A stretch of DNA of 39,643 nt, taken from contig JAAYDF010000305.1 of assembly GCA_012729395.1 (NCBI GenBank), forward strand, positions 1-39,643, read 5' to 3'. Positions 1 to 8,628 of the stretch are shown here, piece by piece. This DNA is from Phycisphaerae bacterium (GTDB lineage: Bacteria; Planctomycetota; Phycisphaerae; UBA1845; PWPN01). Below the pieces are notes generated by a model, which searched no databases, was not told the origin of the DNA, and saw nothing but the letters and a program-made list of their open reading frames with translations. How positions within the stretch are numbered: position 1 is the first letter of the stretch; each line of letters opens with the position of its first letter. A program made the position numbers and the translations under genes.

Positions 1-32
1 AGTTGCCAAAGGCGAAGTATCGAGGGTGGCAT

Positions 33-92
33 GGGTCGGTACTCCGACCCGTGGCCAAATGCGGACAGCCACTGGTCTGGGTACAGACCAGT
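33..92. repeat. two intergenic hairpins in a GC-rich interspersed repeat
   Basis: Two perfect inverted repeats lie close together. At 33-50 the arms GGGTCGG and CCGACCC flank the loop TACT. At 71-92 the arms ACTGGTCTG and CAGACCAGT flank GGTA. No open frame here resembles a protein. The nearby motif at 118-132 is the reverse complement of GGGCGGGTGCATCC, found again around 36997-37010, so this looks like part of a dispersed repeat family. The rest of 1-300 holds no gene I can support. Confidence 0.6.
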
Positions 93-221
93 GCCACCCA
101 GTGCCCCTGAAATTCGGATGCACCCGCCCATAAGCCAGAGAGTTTAGATGCGATTGCCCTGGCCCATAAGCCCATGGGGACGCGACACAATCGACAGGGT
201 ACAGCGGGACCCCCATCCGCA

Positions 222-271
222 AAGGACCGAGTCAACTTGTTGATGGAAGGACCGAGTCAACTTGTTGATGG
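222..271. promoter_or_regulatory. 25-bp tandem direct repeat, each copy with a palindrome; operator candidate
   Basis: Two identical 25-bp copies (222-246 and 247-271) follow each other directly. Each contains the palindrome TCAAC-TT-GTTGA (232-243 and 257-268), with centres 25 bp apart. The pair ends about 32 bp before the predicted -35 box of the aminotransferase gene. Two equal dyads upstream of a promoter suggest binding of a dimeric regulator. The regulator is unknown. Confidence 0.45.
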
Positions 272-302
272 ACGTGCTCCAGGCATGATGGTATCGGACC
301 GC

Positions 303-331
303 TTGCCGTGCGTAGGGGGAGGCGGTCTAAT
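303..331 (+). promoter_or_regulatory. predicted promoter of the aminotransferase gene
   Basis: TTGCCG (303-308), a 17-bp spacer and TCTAAT (326-331) fit a housekeeping sigma-70-type promoter (4/6 and 5/6 matches). The start of transcription would be near 338, leaving a leader of about 53 nt before the ATG at 391. Confidence 0.5.
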
Positions 332-390
332 GGGCTGGCCGACTTGGACCGTCGGCCAAGGGGGCGATCCCGTAACAGGAGAACGTGGTG

Positions 391-1575
391 ATGGTTCTGT
401 CGCAGCGTGTCCAGCAGTTGGAGGAATCGGCGACCCTGGCGGTCAGTGCCAAGGCGGCAGCGATGAAGAAGCAAGGCATTGACGTGGTAAGCTTCGGCGC
501 TGGGGAGCCGGACTTCGCCACGCCCGAGCGCATTCGCGAAGCCTGCAAGAAAGCATTGGATGCCGGGTACACGAAATACGCAAGCCCGTCGTCAGGGATC
601 CTGGCTGCGAAGGAGGCAGCCTGCTCCAAGCTCAAACGCGAGAATAGCCTGGAGTACAAACCTTCTCAGGTGATGATCACCGTCGGCGGCAAAGAGGCAC
701 TGTTCCTGGCGTGCATGGCCCTGCTCAATGAGGGCGACGAGGTCCTCCTGCCCTCGCCGTACTGGGTCTCGTACCCGGAACAGGCCAAGCTCTGCGGAGC
801 CAAGGTGGTATACGTCGAGGGCTGCGAGTCGATGAGCTTCAAGCTCACGCCCGAGCAGATCGCCGACGCCATCACGCCCAAGACCAAAGTGTTCATCTTC
901 AACTCGCCGAGCAACCCGGGCGGATTCACCTACAGCCCCGAGGAGGTCAAGGCGATCGCGGCCGTTGTGGCCAAGCACGAGATCATCACCTTCAGCGACG
1001 AGATGTACGATCGGCTGGTGTATGGCAACCAACGGTTCATGAGCTTTGCCGCGGCGGGACCTGAGGCGTACGCCCGGACGCTGACCTTCAACGCGGGCTC
1101 CAAGACCTACGCGATGACCGGCTGGCGGGTGGGCTATGTGGCCGGCCCCGAGCCGATCGTTAAAGCGATGGCCAAATTGCAGAGCCAGACAACCAGCGGG
1201 ACGGCGACCTTCAACCAGCACGCATTGGCCGAGGCCCTCAACGGCGATCAGAGCGGCGTCGAGATGATGCGGAAGGAATTCGAGCGGCGGGCGGAGTACA
1301 TGCATCGGCGGCTGAACGCGATCAAAGGCGTCTCCTGCGTGCAACCGACGGGTGCGTTCTATGCCTTCCCCAACGTGAGCCGAGCCTTCGCGACCCTCGG
1401 GGTGCAAGACTCTATCGCCTTCTCCGCCAAGGTGCTCGAGCAGGCCCATGTGGCCCTGGTGCCAGGCGTGGCCTTTGGCCTGGACAGTTACGTCCGGCTG
1501 TCGTTCGCCACAAGCATGGAACAGATCAAGGAAGGACTCGATCGGCTGGAGAAGCTCCTTGGCAGCGAGGGGTGA
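391..1575 (+). CDS. class I pyridoxal-phosphate aminotransferase (aspartate aminotransferase type)
   Basis: The 394-residue protein is a cytoplasmic PLP-dependent transaminase of fold type I, most like the prokaryotic aspartate aminotransferase (I-gamma) group. Visible motifs are SFGAGEPDF (34-42), NSPSNPGG (171-178, N175 contacting PLP), SDEMY (202-206, D203 for the pyridine nitrogen), SKTYAMTGWR (237-246, K238 as Schiff-base lysine) and YVRLSFA (367-373, R369 for the substrate alpha-carboxylate). Length is normal for the family. In-frame GTG codons sit at 385 and 388, but AGGAGA at 377-382 is spaced 8 nt from the ATG at 391, so I chose that start. The gene stands alone, followed by a repeat array. 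Substrate could be aspartate, another amino acid or prephenate; sequence alone does not decide. Confidence 0.93.
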   Translation: MVLSQRVQQLEESATLAVSAKAAAMKKQGIDVVSFGAGEPDFATPERIREACKKALDAGYTKYASPSSGILAAKEAACSKLKRENSLEYKPSQVMITVGGKEALFLACMALLNEGDEVLLPSPYWVSYPEQAKLCGAKVVYVEGCESMSFKLTPEQIADAITPKTKVFIFNSPSNPGGFTYSPEEVKAIAAVVAKHEIITFSDEMYDRLVYGNQRFMSFAAAGPEAYARTLTFNAGSKTYAMTGWRVGYVAGPEPIVKAMAKLQSQTTSGTATFNQHALAEALNGDQSGVEMMRKEFERRAEYMHRRLNAIKGVSCVQPTGAFYAFPNVSRAFATLGVQDSIAFSAKVLEQAHVALVPGVAFGLDSYVRLSFATSMEQIKEGLDRLEKLLGSEG

Positions 1576-1603
1576 AGAGCAACAGGTGCTGAGTGCTGAG
1601 GGA

Positions 1604-2406
1604 TGCGCGAACAAGCCCCAAGCGCAAGCGCGAGGAGGAACGCGAGCAACGACCGACACAGCGCGAACAAGCCCCAAGCGCAAGCGCGAGGAGGAACGTG
1701 AGCAACGACCAGCACAGCACAAACGAGCCCCAAGCGCAAGCGCGAGGAGGAACGCGAGCAACGACCAGCACAGCGCGAACGAGCCCCAAGCGCGAGCGCG
1801 GGGGGAGGCGTGTAACAATGATGCGCATCCCTGTGTTCACTGCTCGTCAGTATTCGGCCGGACGTTGTGTCGTGTCGCTGACGCTCCCCTGAACCCGTCG
1901 CTCGCGCTCCGGGCTCGTTGGGTTGGACCCGCGTTGCTCGCGCTGCGGGCTGGTTCGGGGCGTCCCCAACGAGCCCCAAGCGCGAGCGCGGGGAGGAACG
2001 CGAGCAACGACCGACACAGCGCGAACGAGCCCCAAGCGCAAGCGCGAGGAGGAACGCGAGCAACGACCAGCACAGCACAAACGAGCCCCAAGCGCGAGCG
2101 CGAGGAGGAACGCGAGCAACGACCGGCACAGCACAAACGAGCCCCAAGCGCGAGCGCGGGGGGAGGCGTGTAACAATGATACGCATCCCTGTGTTCACTG
2201 CTCGTCAGTATTCGGCCGGACGTTGTGTCGTGTCGCTGACGCTCCCCTGAACCCGTCGCTCGCGCTCCGGGCTCGTTGGGTTGACCCGCGTTGCTCGCGC
2301 TGCGGGCTGGTTCGGGGCGTCCCCAACGAGCCCCAAGCGCGAGCGCGGGGAGGAACGCGAGCAACGACCAGCACAGCGCGAACGAGCCCCAAGCGCAAGC
2401 GCGGGG
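1604..2406. repeat. tandem 56-bp repeat array with a 357-bp higher-order duplication
   Basis: A 56-bp unit recurs at 1605, 1661, 1717 and 1773, and again at 2019, 2075 and 2131, with a further copy at 2376. Each unit carries a core like GAGCCCCAAGCGCGAGCGCG. Between the blocks lies a unique spacer (about 1805-1965) that is repeated nearly identically at about 2163-2322. The whole super-unit therefore has a period of 357-358 bp, with one single-base indel (1919-1927 versus 2277-2284). The spacer holds the same core in reverse orientation. All frames are nearly free of stops because of base composition; I see no protein. I recall this family as a common planctomycete intergenic repeat. Confidence 0.85.
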
Positions 2407-2548
2407 ACATGCGTGCGAGGGGCGAAAGAAGCATAGCACTCGCCGCTCCCAGATCTGATGCACACGGCGGCGCTTTGCTGATTTGTACGAAGGTGCAACC
2501 AGCAGGAGCTGATGAGCCGAAGAGTTCACAGAAAGGACAAGCAGAAGC

Positions 2549-3460
2549 ATGGATTCCACAACCAGCAGACGAATGTTTCTGAAAAGTGTAGCGGTGGCGG
2601 GTTCGGCGGCGGCTCTACCCGGTGCGACCATGGCCCGCGCCGCCGACCAGGAAGCCCAGAGACCTCGCCGATATCGCATCTCCTGTGCGGCCTACTCGTA
2701 CCGGCAGTACCTGCCGCGCGGCGAGCAGTCGGCTCCGGAGACGCTCTTTGATTTTGTTGATCTGTGCGCCCGCTGGGACTGTGACGCGACGGAACTGACC
2801 TCCTACTACTTCACCGCCACTGATCCCGAGTATCTGTTCCGGCTCAAGCGACAGGCACACGGGCTCGGCCTGGCTGTCAACGGCACCGCGGTGGGCAACA
2901 ACTTCGCCCTGCCGCCGGGCGAGGCCCTGGACCGCGAGATCGCCAATGTGAAGGCATGGGTAGACCGGGCCCTACAGATGGGGGCACCGGCCATCCGGAT
3001 CTTCGCCGGCCGAGCAGCCGAGGGACTCGACCGCGAGAAAGCCTTCGGGTACGTCACGGATGCGATCAAGCGTTGCTGCGACTACGCCGGCGAACACGGC
3101 GTGTACCTGGGAATCGAGAACCACGGATACCTCACCGAACGGGCGGAGGATCTGCTGCGGATCATGGACAAGGTCAATCATCCGTGGCTGGGCATCAACC
3201 TGGACACCGGCAACTTCGTGGACCGGCCGTACGACAACATCGCTCTCGCGGCCCCCAAGGCGGTCACCTGCCAGGTCAAGATCGAGTTGCGCACCGAGAA
3301 GGGCGACGGCCGCGAGCCCGCCGACCTGAACCGCATCGTCGGCATCCTTCGCAAGGCGGACTATCAGGGTTACCTGACCCTCGAATACGAGGGCAAGGAG
3401 GAGCCCAAGACCGCGATCCCGATGTGGCTCAAACGGCTCACCGAGGCCGCCGCAAGCTGA
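2549..3460 (+). CDS. Tat-exported TIM-barrel sugar isomerase/epimerase-like protein
   Basis: This 303-residue protein begins with a twin-arginine signal (SRRMFLKS at residues 6-13, then an Ala/Gly-rich hydrophobic stretch ending near AMARAAD), so it should be exported folded. The rest matches the xylose isomerase-like TIM-barrel (AP endonuclease 2) superfamily. Typical segments are GIENHGY, with a metal-ligand Glu, and the strands HPWLGINLDTGNF, CQVKIELRT and LTLEYEG. Members of this superfamily isomerise or epimerise sugars or inositols using a divalent metal. The substrate cannot be read from the sequence. An AAAGGA box at 2532-2537 precedes the ATG. A second member of the family is at 29785-30714, but the two are not neighbours. 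The next gene is convergent. Confidence 0.85.
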   Translation: MDSTTSRRMFLKSVAVAGSAAALPGATMARAADQEAQRPRRYRISCAAYSYRQYLPRGEQSAPETLFDFVDLCARWDCDATELTSYYFTATDPEYLFRLKRQAHGLGLAVNGTAVGNNFALPPGEALDREIANVKAWVDRALQMGAPAIRIFAGRAAEGLDREKAFGYVTDAIKRCCDYAGEHGVYLGIENHGYLTERAEDLLRIMDKVNHPWLGINLDTGNFVDRPYDNIALAAPKAVTCQVKIELRTEKGDGREPADLNRIVGILRKADYQGYLTLEYEGKEEPKTAIPMWLKRLTEAAAS

Positions 3461-3600
3461 GACACACCCCGCCGTTGCGTGAGTTCAAAGATAACGAACC
3501 GCATAGCCAAGCCGCGCCATGTGGTGGACCCCGGCCGTGTGCCGTCTGAACCCGGCCACGTCCCTTCTCAGTGCCCGTCAGCTCGAGGCGTCCCGCCGCT

Positions 3601-6600
3601 TCAGGGGTGCCCCGAGGCCTCAGAGGATGCCAGCCCGTCGGCATCCAGCACCTCCCTAACCTTCGCAACCAGACTCTTCATCGAGAACGGCTTCTGGATG
3701 AACTGCACGCCCTCGTCCAGAACACCGTGATGGGCAATCACATTGGCCGTGTAGCCGGATGTGAACAGGCACTTGAGCTTCGGAGAGATGGACAAGAGCC
3801 GATTAGCCAGTTCGCGACCATCCATCTCGGGCATGACGACATCGGTCACGAGCAGATCAATCTGCCCGGCGTAAGTCTGAGCCAGATGGATGGCCCGGCT
3901 TGGGAGGTCCGCGGTCAGCACCTTATAGCCCATGCCGTCGAGCATGGTTTCGGTCATTCTCAGAATCGCCGGCTCATCCTCCACCAACAGGATGGTCTCC
4001 ATACAAGGCGTCTCCACACGCCCTCGATCTTCTTCCGTCGTCGGGGCAACCGGAACCTCATGCGCCGGCAGGTAAAGCATGATGGTCGTCCCTTGGCCTG
4101 GTTCGCTGTACGTATTGATGAACCCGTTGTTCTGCTTGACGATACCGTAGATCGTCGCCAAACCCAGCCCCGTCCCTCTGCCCACTTCCTTTGTCGTATA
4201 GAACGGCTCGTAGATATGGGCGAGCGTTTCACGGTCCATGCCGCAACCGTTGTCACTCACCGCTATCCGCACATACTGTCCGGACATGAATCCCGCATGA
4301 ACTTGGCAGTACTCCTCGCCAAAAGTGCCGTTCTCGGTTTCGATCATGATCTCACCGACCCCGTCGATCGCGTCTCGACTGTTGATGCACAGGTTGGCAA
4401 GGATCTGGTCAACCTGCGAAGGATCCATCTTGACTGGCCACAGGTCGACTCCAGGCTTCCAGACAAGGTCGATGTCCTCGCCAATCAGCCGTTGCAGCAT
4501 CTTGAGCATCCCTTCAATGGTCTGATTGAGGTCGAGCACCTTGGGCGCCACGGTTTGCTTGCGGGCAAATGCCAGCAGTTGCCGCGTGAGGTCTGCCGAA
4601 CGCTCCGCCGCCTGGCGAATCTGGACAACGTCCGTGTGAAGCGGATGGGACGGGTCCACCTGCTCCAAAGCAAGCTCCGCGTGGCCGAGAATGACACTCA
4701 GCATGTTGTTGAAATCGTGGGCCACCCCTCCCGCCAGACGACCCACGGATTCCATCTTCTGAGCCTGCTGAAGCTGAGCCTGAAGCTTATCCTTTTCCGC
4801 CTCGGCACGTTTACGACCCGTGATGTCGGCGAAGATACAGGCCAGTTGGTTCGGCCCGTGTCGGAAGACCGTCGTATCGAAGTACTTCTCACCTTGTTCC
4901 GTCCAATGCTGGAAGAAGGCCGGCTCGCCCGTCTTGGCCACCTGGGCAAAGAACGCCAACGACTGATCGTGCGATCCTCCAGAGAATACCTCTCTCGCGG
5001 TACGCCCCACGACGGCCTCCTCCTTCAGGCCGACCAAGCGCTCAAAAGCCGGGTTGACCGCCAGGTAACGATAATCCACCGGCTCGCCCGCTTCATCGCA
5101 GACAACCTCGTACAAGGCGAAGCCGTCAAGCATCTCGCTGAACAGCATCTGGTATTGCTGCTCAGCGAGGCGATGGGCGCTCACATCACGGCAGACCGAG
5201 AGTACCGACTGCACCGTCCCCTCGGCGTCTCGCTCCGGCACGAGCCGAATGTTGAAGATCCGCAGCCCCTTCGTGCCGTCTTCTGAAAACTCCGTCTCGA
5301 AAGGCTCGCCACTGGCGACCACACTGCCAATCGCGTGTTCCCAGAACTCGCACCGTGCCGCGGGCATGTTCAGTTCCCGGTGCGTCATGCCAACGCACTG
5401 CCCCGCCTCGCAAGCGTGCACCTCGCGAATGTTGTCGGAAACAAACAGATGGCGGCCATCTCTATCGAAACGCATCACGATATCCGGCAAGCCCTCCACC
5501 AACGCACGGTACATCTCCGCACTCTGCCGAAGCGCCTCCTCCGCCCGCTTACGCTCAGTGATATCCCGATCATAGGCACACGCGAAGAATCGGCCTTTGC
5601 AGCCGATGTAGTTCGTCCTCACCTCGACCGGGAACGCACGCCCGTCCTTGGTCCGATGGCGCGATTCAAAGACCATCGTCCCTCGACGACGGAGCTCCAC
5701 CATGTGCTGTTCCCATCCCCCGACGGGAAAGTCCGGGTCAATATCGAACACTTTCATCCCCAATAGCTCCTCGCGGGTGTAGCCCATCGAGGCACAGGAG
5801 CTGTCGTTCGCGTAGAGGATGTTCGCCTCATCGTCGATCCATAGGATGCTGTCGGACGCAGCATCCATCGCGAATTGCGTGCGAAGCAGAACCTCCTCGG
5901 CACGCTTGCGCTCGGTGATATCCAGGACCGTGGCACAGACACCAGCCCCGACATCAGCGGGGTCGACAGGCGCCAGGCACAGAATCACGTCGATATCCAT
6001 ACCATCCTTTCGGCGCAACCGAGCTTCGCCATGCCCCTGGCCCACCCGCTTCATCTCACCGTACAGTTCTCTGCCGACACGCTCGAACTCCTCGTCGTCC
6101 GGGTACAGCATTCGGGTGAAGTTGCCCAGCAACTCCTCCTCGGAGTACCCGGTCATCTTGCAGAGTGAGGAGTTGACCTTGACGAAGCGGCGATCAACCA
6201 GCATAGCCACGCCTGCTGGACTGGCATCGAATATGCTCCGCAAAACGCCCTCGCTCTCGCGAACCGCTTCCTCGGCCCGCTTGCGCTGGGTCACGTCGAC
6301 CAGACAGGCAAGAAGCCCGTCGCCTAACTTGGTGGCCGCGATCTCCAGATCTCGCAGCGAGCCATCGCGGCAGGTTACCCGGTACTCCTTCGGATTCACC
6401 GAATCACCGCTCGCCAGTGAGTTCTCCCAGCATTCCCTGACCTCCCGGCGATATTGCAGGTCGGGATAGGCAACAACGAACCACTCATCCAGTGTTGAAA
6501 CATCGTCGATGCCATAACCGGTCACAGCCCGGAACTGCCAGTTCAGATCCAGAATCTGCCCCGTGCGCGATGAATACGCCATAGGCACAGGAGCCATTTG

Positions 6601-8202
6601 AAAAAGGATACGGAAGCGCTCCGTGGCCTTGAACGCCTCTATTCGCAGCATCCTTTGCCGACGTACCAAGGCGATCAGCCACATGATCAGGAAGGCTTCC
6701 GCCAACACAATCACGAGCCCAAGAAAGACGTATCCACCATACTGGCCCCATAAGCTGCCCGGCTCGTTCACAACCCGGCTGTCCACCGGGAGGCGCTTCA
6801 GCGGAATACCGAATCTCGTCAATTGACGATAGTCGAACATGGGTTTGGCTATTTCGGATTGCACCGACATTTCGTCAACACGCTCGCCCCTGAGAACCCG
6901 TTCTCCCAGCTCGGCCATCTGCCGACCCTGCAGATACCCGCTGTTCATCACCCCGCCCACCGCGTCACAAGCAAGATGCAGCTCCACATGACTGAACACG
7001 GGCACTGGAGCCGCGGTCGCCAGCCTCCGGACAAAATCCACGGCATCAATCGCGCCGGATGGCGAGGTGTAGTAGTCCAGGAACAGGATCGCATCGCCAG
7101 CCCCCAGTTTCTCAGCCCGGGATAGCAGCTCGCGAGGCTCGATTCCGCCGCCCGTGTCGAAGAACTCCAGCTTGACCCGATCGCTGAATGACTCAACCAG
7201 CGCCGCCACCCCACGTCGATTGCGCCGACCGGTCAAGGAATCATCGGTGACGCTCCAGATGCGTTGAACATTCGGGTAGACCTGCAGAATCATCTCGATA
7301 TTCGCACGGATGTCCGTACTGGCGAGAACACCGGCGGTGTGAGCATCAAGCTCACCGGGTTCTTCCACGCCGGCAAACACCAAGGGCACGGACGGGAAAA
7401 GAGACGAACGCGCCCGCCGCATCAGGTCGTATGCATCCTGGTCAGAAACCAACAACAAGTCGATCCGGCAGTTGCGGTACTTCTCCTCCCAGACGGCCAG
7501 CACCCGATCCCCGAGACTTGTCTCCAAAGCGGCGGGATAGCGTTTCCCATCCAAATACTCGACGCTCACGTCAACCCGCTGACCAAAGGATTCGGACAAC
7601 ACCTCTGTGATACCGACGTAGATCTGATCGGACCAGGCATTGCCGGGATGGTACGAATTGACATACAGCACACGAAACGTGTGCTCAGGCGCATGCGCCA
7701 ACCCCGGCATTGAGCCGTCCGCCGAGTGAGTCGCCTCCTGATCCACCCCTTGGGATCTTGCGTTGGTCGGCTCGCGACCTTCGAGCGACACCGGCACATG
7801 AGCCTTGTTGCTCTGATTGGCGTCGGTGACGGCCACATCGAGAAGACCGCCGTTCCTCACGCGCAGGCCGGCCTGCACACCAACACGAACAGCGGTGTGC
7901 TCCTTATTCGCCGCCGCACGCAGTCGCCAGGGCGGGCCGGGGTACACCTCGGCGTTTGCCAACCCTGATGCTCCCCAAGCAGGAGGCAACCATCCCATAG
8001 CTGCCGCCATCGCAGTCACATAAACCCAGCACGACCCTCTTCGGGGGCGTCCAGTCGAGCCGCCGCGGATCGCCCGTCTCTGTGGCAACGCCCCAGCATG
8101 ACCGCCGTGGGTCGGCAACAAGGACACGAGAGTCGGGCACCACGCGATGCGGCCGTAACCACGCAGTGACAGCCGGTCGATCCATTGTGTGCTGTTCATC
8201 AT
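3601..8202 (-). CDS. hybrid sensor histidine kinase with ABC-type periplasmic binding domain and five PAS domains
   Basis: This 1533-residue transmembrane kinase has an unusually long N-terminus: a hydrophobic signal-like segment lies only at about 59-80. Residues about 175-460 resemble the ABC transporter substrate-binding domain used as an extracytoplasmic sensor (VLYVNSYHPGNAW start, then VPLVFAGVEEPG). A membrane helix follows at 491-513. Five PAS-type domains are at about 525-645, 650-768, 772-885, 895-1010 and 1015-1133, several ending in the linker ITERKRAEE. The dimerisation domain carries H1162 (GGVAHDFNN). The ATPase domain shows an N-box around N1270-N1274, DNGCGM at 1317-1322 and GRGTGLGLAT. 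A C-terminal receiver domain (about 1402-1520) has D1454, T1481 and K1504. The gene is monocistronic, and no separate response regulator lies next to it. The ligand is unknown. Confidence 0.92.
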   Translation of the reverse strand: MMNSTQWIDRLSLRGYGRIAWCPTLVSLLPTHGGHAGALPQRRAIRGGSTGRPRRGSCWVYVTAMAAAMGWLPPAWGASGLANAEVYPGPPWRLRAAANKEHTAVRVGVQAGLRVRNGGLLDVAVTDANQSNKAHVPVSLEGREPTNARSQGVDQEATHSADGSMPGLAHAPEHTFRVLYVNSYHPGNAWSDQIYVGITEVLSESFGQRVDVSVEYLDGKRYPAALETSLGDRVLAVWEEKYRNCRIDLLLVSDQDAYDLMRRARSSLFPSVPLVFAGVEEPGELDAHTAGVLASTDIRANIEMILQVYPNVQRIWSVTDDSLTGRRNRRGVAALVESFSDRVKLEFFDTGGGIEPRELLSRAEKLGAGDAILFLDYYTSPSGAIDAVDFVRRLATAAPVPVFSHVELHLACDAVGGVMNSGYLQGRQMAELGERVLRGERVDEMSVQSEIAKPMFDYRQLTRFGIPLKRLPVDSRVVNEPGSLWGQYGGYVFLGLVIVLAEAFLIMWLIALVRRQRMLRIEAFKATERFRILFQMAPVPMAYSSRTGQILDLNWQFRAVTGYGIDDVSTLDEWFVVAYPDLQYRREVRECWENSLASGDSVNPKEYRVTCRDGSLRDLEIAATKLGDGLLACLVDVTQRKRAEEAVRESEGVLRSIFDASPAGVAMLVDRRFVKVNSSLCKMTGYSEEELLGNFTRMLYPDDEEFERVGRELYGEMKRVGQGHGEARLRRKDGMDIDVILCLAPVDPADVGAGVCATVLDITERKRAEEVLLRTQFAMDAASDSILWIDDEANILYANDSSCASMGYTREELLGMKVFDIDPDFPVGGWEQHMVELRRRGTMVFESRHRTKDGRAFPVEVRTNYIGCKGRFFACAYDRDITERKRAEEALRQSAEMYRALVEGLPDIVMRFDRDGRHLFVSDNIREVHACEAGQCVGMTHRELNMPAARCEFWEHAIGSVVASGEPFETEFSEDGTKGLRIFNIRLVPERDAEGTVQSVLSVCRDVSAHRLAEQQYQMLFSEMLDGFALYEVVCDEAGEPVDYRYLAVNPAFERLVGLKEEAVVGRTAREVFSGGSHDQSLAFFAQVAKTGEPAFFQHWTEQGEKYFDTTVFRHGPNQLACIFADITGRKRAEAEKDKLQAQLQQAQKMESVGRLAGGVAHDFNNMLSVILGHAELALEQVDPSHPLHTDVVQIRQAAERSADLTRQLLAFARKQTVAPKVLDLNQTIEGMLKMLQRLIGEDIDLVWKPGVDLWPVKMDPSQVDQILANLCINSRDAIDGVGEIMIETENGTFGEEYCQVHAGFMSGQYVRIAVSDNGCGMDRETLAHIYEPFYTTKEVGRGTGLGLATIYGIVKQNNGFINTYSEPGQGTTIMLYLPAHEVPVAPTTEEDRGRVETPCMETILLVEDEPAILRMTETMLDGMGYKVLTADLPSRAIHLAQTYAGQIDLLVTDVVMPEMDGRELANRLLSISPKLKCLFTSGYTANVIAHHGVLDEGVQFIQKPFSMKSLVAKVREVLDADGLASSEASGHP

Positions 8203-8628
8203 GGCCCGCCGATAGGTTGCAGCCGGATTTCCCAGCCTACACCGCCGCGAGGTGCGGGATCATTATAGCTCAATCCGTATTTCGATACATAGTAAGATGA
8301 CGAAGAAACCGCGAAAGAGCACAACCGCCGGACAGCTTGAATCCTGAATCCAGGCCTTTGGCCCACCCCTACTGCAGAACTCAGGTCCGCGATCACAGAG
8401 TGTAGGCCACTCGCTATCCGCGGACGGGATGCCCCATGACGAGACGGCAATGATCAGCCCAATCCGGACGGCGAATGCCAGTCACTCGATGCTCGGGCGG
8501 CTCACCAGGGGGCACCGCCGGCTTGAGGATGGACAAAAGCAGCCCCCATGGCCACACTACCGCAGTGCTGTGGTGCACATGAACGCTTCCAACTCCCTTG
8601 TCATCAACCCATGGAGGGAGGATCCGCC
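8203..8628. promoter_or_regulatory. divergent intergenic region with a consensus -10 box for the sensor kinase gene
   Basis: This 426-bp gap separates two divergent genes. On the minus strand a perfect TATAAT occupies 8262-8267. The hexamer 17 bp upstream (ATGTAT) matches the -35 consensus poorly, so activation may be needed. Transcription would start near 8255, about 50 nt before the kinase ATG at 8202. I found no clear promoter for the plus-strand gene and no further coding frame. Confidence 0.45.

Noticed and set aside
592-1818. 408-codon open frame on the minus strand opposite the aminotransferase gene
   Set aside because: Its start lies in the repeat array and the rest mirrors a well-conserved enzyme gene.
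1604-2406. Regular 56-bp period considered as a CRISPR array
   Set aside because: The whole unit is repeated without variable spacers, and no cas gene is nearby.
1448-2679. Several long open frames within the repeat array, coding Arg/Ala/Pro-rich repeats
   Set aside because: The frames are open on both strands only because of the repeat composition; there are no consistent starts or ribosome-binding sites.
3571-5286. 571-codon open frame on the plus strand opposite the sensor kinase gene
   Set aside because: It is a compositional shadow of the kinase gene, with no recognisable domain and unusual residue composition; the kinase frame shows clear conserved motifs.
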